DNA of 64,000 nucleotides, taken from assembly GCA_937926105.1 (NCBI GenBank), contig CALANS010000050.1, positions 124,001 to 188,000 of the forward strand, read 5' to 3'. A program made the position numbers and the translations under genes. Below, in pieces: positions 54,050 to 61,840 of the stretch. The notes below the pieces were generated by a model. The model saw only the letters and a list, made by a program, of their open reading frames with translations, was not told the origin of the DNA and searched no databases. Each line of letters opens with the position of its first letter. Position 1 is the stretch's first letter. This DNA is from an uncultured Actinomycetes bacterium (GTDB lineage Bacteria; Actinomycetota; Actinomycetes; Mycobacteriales; Nakamurellaceae).

Positions 54050-55474
54050 GTGTTTGCCACCACCGACGACCTACTCGCCTTCCTGCACGACACCTCCGTG
54101 GAGGTGTTCGACATCCGCTTCTGCGACCTGCCCGGCGTGATGCAGCACCTGACCATGCCGGCGTCCGCGGTCACGGCGGAGTCGCTGGACTCCGGCATGG
54201 CGTTCGACGGTTCCTCGGTGCGAGGCTTCCAGAGCATTCACGAGTCGGACATGCTGCTGCTGCCCGACATCTCGACCGCGCGTATCGATCCGTTCCGCCG
54301 GCGCCGCACACTGACGATGAACTTCTTCGTGCACGATCCGCTCACCGTGCAGCCCTACTCGCGCGACCCGCGCAACGTGGCACGCAAGGCGGAGGAATAC
54401 CTGGCCGGCACCGGCATCGCCGACCTCGCCTACTTCGGCCCGGAGGCCGAGTTCTACGTCTTCGACGATGTGCGCTACGAGTCCACCGGAAACAGCCAGT
54501 CCTACCGGCTGGACTCCGAGTCCGGGTCGTGGAACAGCAACCGGGAGGAGCCCGGTGGCAACCTCGGGTACAAGGTGCGGACCAAGGGCGGCTACTTCCC
54601 CGTCGCGCCCTACGACCACTACACCGACCTGCGCGACGACATGGTGGCGCAACTGACGGCCGCCGGCTTCGAGGTGGAGCGCGCGCACCACGAGGTGGGC
54701 AGCGGCGGGCAACAGGAGATCAACTATCGGTTCAACACGCTGCTGGCGGCCGCCGACGATCTGATGCTGTTCAAGTACATCGTGAAAAACACCGCGTGGG
54801 CGGCCGGCAAGTCGGCGACCTTCATGCCCAAACCGCTGTTCGGGGACAACGGTTCCGGCATGCACTGCCACCAGTCGCTGTGGCAGGCGGGCTCTCCGCT
54901 GTTCTACGACGAGACCGGGTACGGCGGGCTGTCGGACATCGCTCGGCACTACATCGGGGGCATCCTGCACCACGCGCCCAGCCTGCTCGCCTTCACTAAC
55001 CCCACCGTGAACTCCTATCACCGGCTGGTGCCCGGCTACGAGGCGCCGGTGAACCTGGTGTACTCCTCGCGCAACCGGTCGGCCTGCATCCGGATCCCCA
55101 TCACCGGCACCAATCCGAAGGCCAAGCGGATCGAGTTCCGCTGCCCCGACCCGTCTTCCAACCCGTACCTGGCGTTCGCTGCGATGCTGATGGCGGGCCT
55201 GGATGGGGTGCGCAACCGGATCGAGCCGCCGGAACCGATCGACAAGGACCTCTACGAGCTCCCGCCCGACGAGGCAGCGAATGTCACGCAGGTGCCATCC
55301 TCGCTGGACGCCGTGATCAGTCACCTGGAGACCGACCACGACTACCTGCTAGAGGGTGACGTATTCACTCCCGACCTGATCGAGACCTGGATCCGAATCA
55401 AGCGCACCGACGAGATCGACCCCATCCGGCTGCGTCCGCACCCGTACGAGTTCGCCCTGTACTACGACCTGTGA
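54050..55474 (+). CDS. glnA: Glutamine synthetase type I
   Basis: A 474-residue GSI enzyme that makes glutamine from glutamate, ammonia and ATP. Visible are [77 protein letters not shown] and [11 protein letters not shown]. The adenylylation loop [10 protein letters not shown] carries the Tyr controlled by GlnE. The GTG start at 54050 gives the family N-terminus. Position after lipA-DUF4191-RDD indicates the main glnA1 orthologue. Confidence 0.97.
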   Translation: MFATTDDLLAFLHDTSVEVFDIRFCDLPGVMQHLTMPASAVTAESLDSGMAFDGSSVRGFQSIHESDMLLLPDISTARIDPFRRRRTLTMNFFVHDPLTVQPYSRDPRNVARKAEEYLAGTGIADLAYFGPEAEFYVFDDVRYESTGNSQSYRLDSESGSWNSNREEPGGNLGYKVRTKGGYFPVAPYDHYTDLRDDMVAQLTAAGFEVERAHHEVGSGGQQEINYRFNTLLAAADDLMLFKYIVKNTAWAAGKSATFMPKPLFGDNGSGMHCHQSLWQAGSPLFYDETGYGGLSDIARHYIGGILHHAPSLLAFTNPTVNSYHRLVPGYEAPVNLVYSSRNRSACIRIPITGTNPKAKRIEFRCPDPSSNPYLAFAAMLMAGLDGVRNRIEPPEPIDKDLYELPPDEAANVTQVPSSLDAVISHLETDHDYLLEGDVFTPDLIETWIRIKRTDEIDPIRLRPHPYEFALYYDL

Positions 55475-55528
55475 CGCGGACCCGTCATGCGGGCCTGACC
55501 CGGATCTGTGACCCGGACCCGTGATGCG
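55469..55528. repeat. 23-bp direct repeat after glnA
   Basis: CTGTGACGCGGACCCGTCATGCG (one copy at 55469) recurs at 55506-55528 with two changes, 37 bases apart. The first copy overlaps the glnA stop. It shares CGGACCCG with the repeats at 53308. Confidence 0.75.
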
Positions 55529-55604
55529 ATAGCTGCCCGCGCCGCGGCGTAACGTCACCGTCGGGGCAATCGCCCTACCGCCGTCGCGCCAAAGGAGCAG
55601 CCGC

Positions 55605-55892
55605 ATGCCGGTTTTCGCCGTCATCTACACCTACGACGACCGCACCGAGCTGCGCATGCAGGCCCGCCCCGGGCACCGGGCGTTCCTGTCCGGCCTGCAG
55701 GATGCCGGCGTACTGCTGGCGGCGGGCGCCTGGGAGGACGACGGCCAGCCCGGCGGGCTGCTGGTGGTCCGGGCCCAGGACGCCGCGTCGGTCGCGGCGG
55801 CGCTGGACCGCGATCCGTATCGCACGGCCGGCGTGCTGGCCGGGCGAGAGATCCGGCAGTGGAGCCAGCTCACCGGCCCCTGGGCCAGCTGA
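55605..55892 (+). CDS. YCII-related small protein
   Basis: A 95-residue single-domain YciI-like protein. PGHRAFLSGLQDAGVLLAAGAW contains the conserved His-x2-F-L-x-L pattern, and the Asp/Arg pair lies in ALDRDPYRTAGVL. Members are ferredoxin-like dimers of unknown or peroxidase/hydrolase-like role. AAAGGAG is present upstream. The 3' end overlaps the convergent EamA gene by 23 bases. Confidence 0.9.
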   Translation: MPVFAVIYTYDDRTELRMQARPGHRAFLSGLQDAGVLLAAGAWEDDGQPGGLLVVRAQDAASVAAALDRDPYRTAGVLAGREIRQWSQLTGPWAS

Positions 55893-56946
55893 ACCCGGCC
55901 CGTCCATCTGACCGCGCCGCGCCAGCTGTGGTGTCCGGGGACGCCGAGCGTTCTTCCTGCGCTCGAACCGGGGATTGCCGGCGGGCGGAGCGCATCCCGC
56001 GAGCAGTGACCACGACGTTGCTCCCCACGATCAGCGCCATGCCGATCCACTGCGCCACGACCAACTGCTGGTGCAGGGCCATCCAACCGGCCAGCGCCGC
56101 CCACACCGGGCCGATGCTGGCAAAGGTCCCGAACAGCGGCGCCGGAAGCCGGCGCAGCGATAACAGGTCCGACACGTACGGCACGATCGAGGACAGCACG
56201 CCGCAGGCCGCCGCCAACCCCAGCGCACCGGCCGTGGGCGGTCGCAGCGCAAACCACACGACGGAGATCGGCAGCCACGCCGCGGCGGTGACGACAGCAG
56301 CAGTGGCGGTGCCGCGGATGCCAGGCAGGCGCTGTCCCAGCGTGCGGTTGAGCAGGATGTAGCACGCCCAGCCCGCGGCGGCGACCAGTGCCAACGTGAT
56401 CCCCAGGACGTCCGTGGACGGACCGGGGTCGGTCAGCACGACCACTCCCACGCCCGCCAGGACCGCGCAGGCGAGATCCGGTGCCCGCCGAGAGCCGGCG
56501 ATCGCCACCGCCAGCGGACCCAGGAACTCCAGCACCACGGCCAGCCCCAGCCCGATCCGATCGATCGCCGCATACAGGCACAGGTTCATCACGCTGAACA
56601 CGCAGGCCAACCCGACGATCGGCCACCACGTGTCGGCGTGCAGACCACGCAGCCGGGGACGGACGATCGGGCTCAGCACCAGAGCGGTGACGAGCTGACG
56701 CACCGCCACCACCCCGACCGGTCCGATCACGGGAAACGCCATCGCACCCAGGGCCGCGCCAGCCTGACTGCTGGCAGAACTCCCCAGCACCAGGGCGATG
56801 CCGGTGGCGCGCTGGCGCGGGGTGGCCAGTGCCGACGACAACCCAGCCGGCCGAGCAGGACTCGACCCGCTCCGACCCGCTGGTGCGGGCAATCCCGTTG
56901 GCGGCACCGGAGCACCGATGCCATCGGTCGCGGGCACGGTCACCAT
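55870..56946 (-). CDS. EamA-family (RhtA-like) exporter
   Basis: A 358-residue drug/metabolite transporter with ten predicted helices in two five-helix EamA repeats (for example LALVAAAGWACYILLNRTLG and YVSDLLSLRRLPAPLFGTFASIGPVWAALAG). It resembles RhtA threonine/homoserine exporters. A Pro/Ala/Gly-rich extension of about 50 residues precedes the first helix. The start is ATG 56946. It is divergent from a LysR gene 69 bases away, which is the usual exporter-regulator pairing. Confidence 0.93.
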   Translation of the reverse strand: MVTVPATDGIGAPVPPTGLPAPAGRSGSSPARPAGLSSALATPRQRATGIALVLGSSASSQAGAALGAMAFPVIGPVGVVAVRQLVTALVLSPIVRPRLRGLHADTWWPIVGLACVFSVMNLCLYAAIDRIGLGLAVVLEFLGPLAVAIAGSRRAPDLACAVLAGVGVVVLTDPGPSTDVLGITLALVAAAGWACYILLNRTLGQRLPGIRGTATAAVVTAAAWLPISVVWFALRPPTAGALGLAAACGVLSSIVPYVSDLLSLRRLPAPLFGTFASIGPVWAALAGWMALHQQLVVAQWIGMALIVGSNVVVTARGMRSARRQSPVRAQEERSASPDTTAGAARSDGRAGFSWPRGR

Positions 56947-57015
56947 GTCTCAAACGGTAGGCGGGCTGATGCGATTCGCCTAGTGCGTCATGTCGCTGTG
57001 CCATACGCTGTGGTT
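56947..57015. promoter_or_regulatory. Exporter-LysR divergent control region
   Basis: A short intergenic region with palindrome GCGATTCGC (56971-56979). TACGCT at 57004-57009 lies six bases before the LysR ATG, consistent with a leaderless mRNA. It is a likely operator for the LysR protein. Confidence 0.4.
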
Positions 57016-57876
57016 ATGGATTGGGATCTGCGCGAACTCCGATTCTTCGTCACCGCCGCCGACGCCGGCTCGTTCACCCAGGCCGCCGTCCAGCTCTACG
57101 TCTCGCAGGCCGCGGTATCACGCACCATCGCGGGTCTGGAGCGCGCGGTGGGCCAGCGGCTGCTGCGCCGGGTGCCGCGCGGCTGCGAACTCACCGGCGC
57201 GGGCAGCCAGGTGCTGCCCCAGGCCCGGCGGGTGCTGGCGGAGGCCGAGCGGTTCACCGAATTCCTGCGCTCTCGGCACGGGGTGCTGCGGCTCGGCTAC
57301 GCCTGGGCGGCGCTCGGCCGACACACCGCGCCGCTGCAACGACAATGGGCCCGACAGCACGAGTCCACCGATCTGGTGATGGTCCGGCATCACTCCCCCA
57401 GCGCCGGTCTCGGCGAGGGTATGTGCGATGTGGCGATCGTGCGCCGCCCGGTGCCGGACAGCCGGTTCACCTCTCTGGTGGTCGGCCTGGAGCGCCGGCT
57501 CGCGGCGTTCGCCTCCGACGATGCGCAGTGGGGACGCCGCCGGCTGCTGAGCATGGCCGAGATCGCGGGCCGCACCGTGGTGATCGACCCTCGGGTCGGC
57601 ACGACCAGCAGCACGCTGTGGGATGGCGCCCAGCATTCACCGCGGTTTATCGAGTCGACCGACGTGGACAGCTGGCTGGACATGATCGCAGCGGGCCACG
57701 GGGTGGGCACTACCGCGGAAGCCACCGCGCATCACCATCCCCGCCCCGGCGTAACCTACCGGCCCATCAAGGACGGCCCACGCATCCCGGTGCGGCTGAT
57801 GTGGTGGCAGGACGAACGACCACCGCTGCTGGACGCGTTGGTGGACGCCGTCACCCGGCTCTACGCCGAAGGCTGA
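57016..57876 (+). CDS. LysR-family transcriptional regulator
   Basis: A 286-residue regulator. The N-terminal winged helix is LRELRFFVTAADAGSFTQAAVQLYVSQAAVSRTIAGLERAVGQRLLRR. A periplasmic-binding-protein-like effector domain follows from about residue 90 (HGVLRLGYAWAALG to PRIPVRLMWWQDE). It probably controls the divergent EamA exporter. It converges on sdhB, 18 bases away. Confidence 0.93.
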   Translation: MDWDLRELRFFVTAADAGSFTQAAVQLYVSQAAVSRTIAGLERAVGQRLLRRVPRGCELTGAGSQVLPQARRVLAEAERFTEFLRSRHGVLRLGYAWAALGRHTAPLQRQWARQHESTDLVMVRHHSPSAGLGEGMCDVAIVRRPVPDSRFTSLVVGLERRLAAFASDDAQWGRRRLLSMAEIAGRTVVIDPRVGTTSSTLWDGAQHSPRFIESTDVDSWLDMIAAGHGVGTTAEATAHHHPRPGVTYRPIKDGPRIPVRLMWWQDERPPLLDALVDAVTRLYAEG

Positions 57877-57894
57877 CCGATCCGAGGACCGCAG

Positions 57895-58647
57895 TCAGCT
57901 CCGGGCACCCGTCTTGCGGCGGCGCCAGAACGGCAGCGGCTCGTACTTGCGGTCTACCACGCGTTCCTTGAGCGGGATCAGTGCGTTGTCGGTGATGTGA
58001 ATGCCCTCCGGGCACACCTCGGTGCAGCACTTGGTGATATTGCAGAACCCGAGGCCATGCTGTTCCTGTGCGGCCTGCTGCCGGTCGGCAGCATCCAGCG
58101 GATGCATGTCCAGCTCGGCGATGCGCATCAGGAATCGCGGCCCGGCGTAAGCCTTCTTGTTGTCCTCATGGTCGCGGATCACGTGGCAGACGTCCTGGCA
58201 CAGGAAGCATTCGATGCACTTGCGGAATTCCTGGCTGCGCTGCACATCCACCTGCGCCATCCGGTACTCGCCGGGTCCCAGGTCTGCCGGTGGCGCGAAC
58301 GCCGGAATCTCCAGCGCCTTCTGATAGTTGAACGACACATCGGTGACCAGATCCTTGATCACCGGGAAGGTGCGCATCGGGGTGACGGTGACGACCTCGT
58401 CCTCGGCGAAGATGTTCATCCTGGTCATGCACATCAACCGGGGCTTGCCGTTGATCTCCGCCGAGCAGGAGCCGCACTTGCCGGCCTTACAGTTCCATCG
58501 CACCGCGAGGTCGCCGGACTGGGTCTGCTGGATCCGGTGAATGATGTCCAGGACGACCTCGCCCTCGTTCACCTCGACCGTGTAATCCACCAACGCCCCG
58601 CCCGACGCGTCGCCGCGCCACACCCGGAAGTGTCCCTGGTAGGCCAT
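57895..58647 (-). CDS. sdhB: Succinate dehydrogenase iron-sulfur subunit
   Basis: A 250-residue electron-transfer subunit. The [2Fe-2S] ligands are in NCKAGKCGSCSAEINGKPRLMC, and the [4Fe-4S] and [3Fe-4S] ligands in CIECFLCQDVC and CCTEVCPEGI. It takes electrons from SdhA to the membrane subunit. It lies four bases after sdhA. The arrangement C-A-B matches the actinobacterial Sdh1 operon (Rv0249c-Rv0247c type, recall). Confidence 0.95.
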   Translation of the reverse strand: MAYQGHFRVWRGDASGGALVDYTVEVNEGEVVLDIIHRIQQTQSGDLAVRWNCKAGKCGSCSAEINGKPRLMCMTRMNIFAEDEVVTVTPMRTFPVIKDLVTDVSFNYQKALEIPAFAPPADLGPGEYRMAQVDVQRSQEFRKCIECFLCQDVCHVIRDHEDNKKAYAGPRFLMRIAELDMHPLDAADRQQAAQEQHGLGFCNITKCCTEVCPEGIHITDNALIPLKERVVDRKYEPLPFWRRRKTGARS

Positions 58648-58651
58648 CTCT

Positions 58652-60607
58652 CTACTCTCCCTCGAGCGGTGCCGGGCCGGTACCGGCCGCTGCTGCCTCG
58701 TCGATTTCGGCGTCCGTGAAGTACTTCTTCAACTCGCTGCGCTCGAACAGCGCCATCAGGTCCGGGCGCACCGGCGGCGCCAACTTCTCCGTCACCGATA
58801 CTCCGTCACCGTCCATCCGGCATTCGAGTAGCTTGCGCCGCCACTCGGCATTCATGCCGCCAAAGTCTTCCCGGGTGTGCCCGCCGCGAGACTCCGTGCG
58901 CAGCAACGCGGCGCGCGCGATGCAATGGCTCAACAGCAGCATGTTGTGCAGGTCGAAGCACAGGTGCCAGCCCGGGTTGAAGGCCACCGGCCCGTCCGCG
59001 AACAGCTTGCCGGCCCGGACATCGAACTCGTCGAGCTTGGCGATAGCCTCACGGATCTCGCCGTCCTTGCGGATGATGCCGACCAGGGTATTCATGGTCT
59101 GCTGCAGGTCGGCGTGCACGTCGTAGGCGCTCTCGTAGCCCTGTTCGCCGACGTGCCGGAACGGTTCAAGGGCCTGCTCGGCGAACCCGGCCAGCTCCGC
59201 GTCGGAGAACTCCGGCGCCCCCTTGCCGGCCAGCCCGTCCACGAAGTCCGCGGCCGCATCGCCGGCGCGCTTGCCGAACACCGCCAGATCGGACAGCGAG
59301 TTGCCGCCCAGCCGATTGGACCCATGCATCCCTCCGGATGCCTCACCGGCGGCGAAAAGCCCCGGCACGCTGGTCATCTGCGAGTCGGCATCGACCTCGA
59401 TGCCGCCCATCACGTAGTGGCAGGTCGGCCCGACCTCCATCGGCTCCTTGGTGATGTCCACATCGGCCAGCTGCAGGAACTGGTGGTGCATGCTGGGCAG
59501 CCGGCGGTGGATGAACTCGGCGCTGCGCCGCGAGGCGATGTCCAGGAACACCCCGCCATGCGGCGATCCGCGGCCGGCCTTGACCTCGGAGTTGATGGCA
59601 CGGGCCACCTCGTCGCGGGGCAGCAATTCCGGTGGCCGCTTGTTGTTGTCCGGGTCGGTGTACCAGCGGTCACCCTCCTCCTCGGTGGTGGCGTACTGGT
59701 CACGGAATACGTCCGGCACGTAGTCGAACATGAACCGGCGGCCCTCGGAGTTGCGTAGCACTCCACCGTCACCCCGGACGGACTCGGTGACCAGGATCCC
59801 CTTGACCGACGGCGGCCACACCATGCCGGTCGGGTGAAACTGGATGAACTCCATGTTGATCAGGCTGGCTCCGGCGCGCAGCGCCAGGGCCATCCCGTCG
59901 CCGGTGCATTCCCACGAGTTGCTGGTGACCTTGAACGTCTTGCCGATGCCACCGGAGGCGATGATCACGGCCGGCGCACTGAAGGCGTGGAAGTCGCCGG
60001 TGGCCCGCTGGTAGGCGAACGCCCCGCCCACGGTCCCGTCGCGCATCAGCAGCGTGGTGACGGTGGTCTCGGCGAATACCTTGATGGCGGCCTCATAGTC
60101 GCCCAGGCTCTTCTTGTCCTCCTGCTGCAGCGAGACGATCTTCTGCTGCAGGGTGCGGATCAGCTCCAGCCCGGTGCGGTCGCCGACGTGCGCCAGCCGC
60201 GGGTATTCGTGCCCGCCGAAGTTGCGCTGGCTGATCTTGCCCTCGGGGGTGCGGTCGAACAGCGCCCCGTAGGTCTCCAGCTCCCACACCCGCATCGGGG
60301 ATTCCTTGGCGTGCAACTCCGCCATCCGCGGGTTGTTCAGGAACTTGCCGCCACGCATGGTGTCGCGGAAGTGCACCTGCCAGTTGTCGTGCGGGTTCAC
60401 GTTGCCCATGGCGGCGGCCATGCCGCCCTCGGCCATCACGGTGTGCGCCTTGCCGAACAGAGACTTGCACACGATGGTGACGGTCTTGCCGGCCTCGCGG
60501 GCGGCGATCGCGGCGCGCAACCCGGCCCCGCCGGCGCCGATGATCAGCACGTCGGACGAATGCCGGGTGATCGTCGGCTTCGCGGCGGGAGTCGATTCGG
60601 AAGTCAT
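58652..60607 (-). CDS. sdhA: Succinate dehydrogenase/fumarate reductase flavoprotein subunit
   Basis: A 651-residue flavoprotein. The FAD site is VLIIGAGGAGLRAAIAAREAG, and the His for covalent FAD lies in KAHTVMAEGGMAAAMG. GGIEVDADSQMTSVPGLFAAGEASGGMHGSNRLGGNSLSD forms the dinucleotide and substrate region. The catalytic base region is seen in HRRLPSMHHQF. It oxidises succinate to fumarate. It is the central gene of the sdh operon. Confidence 0.96.
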   Translation of the reverse strand: MTSESTPAAKPTITRHSSDVLIIGAGGAGLRAAIAAREAGKTVTIVCKSLFGKAHTVMAEGGMAAAMGNVNPHDNWQVHFRDTMRGGKFLNNPRMAELHAKESPMRVWELETYGALFDRTPEGKISQRNFGGHEYPRLAHVGDRTGLELIRTLQQKIVSLQQEDKKSLGDYEAAIKVFAETTVTTLLMRDGTVGGAFAYQRATGDFHAFSAPAVIIASGGIGKTFKVTSNSWECTGDGMALALRAGASLINMEFIQFHPTGMVWPPSVKGILVTESVRGDGGVLRNSEGRRFMFDYVPDVFRDQYATTEEEGDRWYTDPDNNKRPPELLPRDEVARAINSEVKAGRGSPHGGVFLDIASRRSAEFIHRRLPSMHHQFLQLADVDITKEPMEVGPTCHYVMGGIEVDADSQMTSVPGLFAAGEASGGMHGSNRLGGNSLSDLAVFGKRAGDAAADFVDGLAGKGAPEFSDAELAGFAEQALEPFRHVGEQGYESAYDVHADLQQTMNTLVGIIRKDGEIREAIAKLDEFDVRAGKLFADGPVAFNPGWHLCFDLHNMLLLSHCIARAALLRTESRGGHTREDFGGMNAEWRRKLLECRMDGDGVSVTEKLAPPVRPDLMALFERSELKKYFTDAEIDEAAAAGTGPAPLEGE

Positions 60608-60646
60608 GGCGTGACGCAGTCCTTTGTCTGTCAGTGATGTCTGCAG

Positions 60647-61513
60647 TTAGAAGGCGATGTAGAACAGGTCGGCGAAGCCGCCGGCACCCGCCGCGTGCGC
60701 GGACAGCATCCAGACGTACCAGTCGGTCAGCATCAACGTGGCCAGCGTGGTCCAGGCGAACTGCATGTGCCGGCCGTTGAGCACGCTCACCCAGCCCCAC
60801 ATCTTGTAGCGGATGGGGTGCGCCGAGAAGTGCTTGAGCCGGCCGCCGATCACGTGCCGGCAGGCGTGGCAGCCCAGCGTGTAGCACCACAGCAGGATCG
60901 CGTTGGCCGCCATCAGCAGGGTGCCGAAGCCGAACCCGTGACGCAGCGAGTCGATCACATCCCAGGTGAGGATGATCCCGACGAGGAACGCGGCGTAGAA
61001 GAAGTAGCGGTGAGCGTTCTGGATGATCAGCGGGAAGCGGGTCTCGCCGGAGTACTTGGCATGCGGCTCGGGCACGGCACATCCGGAGGGCGCGCGCCAG
61101 AAGCTGCGGTAGTACGCCTTGCGGTAGTAGTAACAGGTCAGCCGGAAGCCGAGCACGAAGATCAGCGCGATCAGCGCCGCCGGCAGGAAGGCCGGGTACC
61201 AGGAGCCGAACCACTGGCCGAAGCCCTGCGCCTCGGGCGGGCAGGTCGCCGTCACGCACGGCGACGCGAACGGCGTCAGGTAGTGCGGCAACGCCGGATC
61301 GACGGTTCCACCGCCGCCGGGTGCGTAACTGGTCTGGGCCGCGAAGAAATACTTGTTGACGAACGCGCGGATGGTGGCATAGATCACCCAGATCGCCAGC
61401 AGGATCCAGGTGACCAGCGGCTGCGCCCACCACCGGTCCACGCGCAGGGTGCGCTTGCCGATGGAAGCGCGACCCGGCGCATCGACGCCCTCCGGTGCTT
61501 TCGCTTGGACCAT
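60647..61513 (-). CDS. sdhC: Succinate dehydrogenase membrane subunit (Sdh1-type, fused)
   Basis: A 288-residue membrane anchor with about five helices, larger than the separate SdhC/SdhD pair. It contains WWAQPLVTWILLAIWVIYATIR, FLPAALIALIFVLGFRLTCYYYRKAYYRSFW, NAHRYFFYAAFLVG and LLWCYTLGCHACRHVIGG. Conserved His residues could bind haem. The sequence matches the single-subunit anchor of Sdh1 complexes. It lies first in the sdhC-sdhA-sdhB operon. Confidence 0.9.
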   Translation of the reverse strand: MVQAKAPEGVDAPGRASIGKRTLRVDRWWAQPLVTWILLAIWVIYATIRAFVNKYFFAAQTSYAPGGGGTVDPALPHYLTPFASPCVTATCPPEAQGFGQWFGSWYPAFLPAALIALIFVLGFRLTCYYYRKAYYRSFWRAPSGCAVPEPHAKYSGETRFPLIIQNAHRYFFYAAFLVGIILTWDVIDSLRHGFGFGTLLMAANAILLWCYTLGCHACRHVIGGRLKHFSAHPIRYKMWGWVSVLNGRHMQFAWTTLATLMLTDWYVWMLSAHAAGAGGFADLFYIAF

Positions 61514-61822
61514 TTAGCTCTCGCTCTCGCCCTCGGCCGACCGGCCGCGTCCGTGCCGGGCCCCTCGGCCGGCTGCTGCTGTTCTCGTGCGCCCTGGCGC
61601 GCCGGAAGCGCTGATTCCCGGCCCGGGCAGCCGCCCCATCATCGGCCCAGCCCCTTCCGGACCAACACCCGGGGTGGCAGTGCTCGACATGTCGCCTCCC
61701 GGCGTCGACGCCGCCCCCGCACCGGCCGCGGGGAGGACCACATCGTCGTACGCCCGTCGCTGGATGAAACTATCAACCGCGGCACCCGTCAGGGGCAACT
61801 CGAACCGCGGTGTGCGGGCCAT
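61514..61822 (-). CDS. Hypothetical Gly/Arg-rich small protein upstream of sdhC
   Basis: A 102-residue frame whose stop TAA directly abuts the sdhC ATG. It begins MARTPRFELPLTGAAVDSFIQRRAYDDVVLP, then becomes low-complexity (AAGAGAASTPGG, GRTRTAAAGRGARHGRGR). No ribosome site or known family is seen. The N-terminal part looks coding, the rest could be chance. If it is not a gene, the 327-base gap to smc holds only the sdh promoter and the smc 3' flank. Confidence 0.35.
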   Translation of the reverse strand: MARTPRFELPLTGAAVDSFIQRRAYDDVVLPAAGAGAASTPGGDMSSTATPGVGPEGAGPMMGRLPGPGISASGAPGRTRTAAAGRGARHGRGRSAEGESES

Positions 61823-61840
61823 GTCACGCTGTCGGATTGA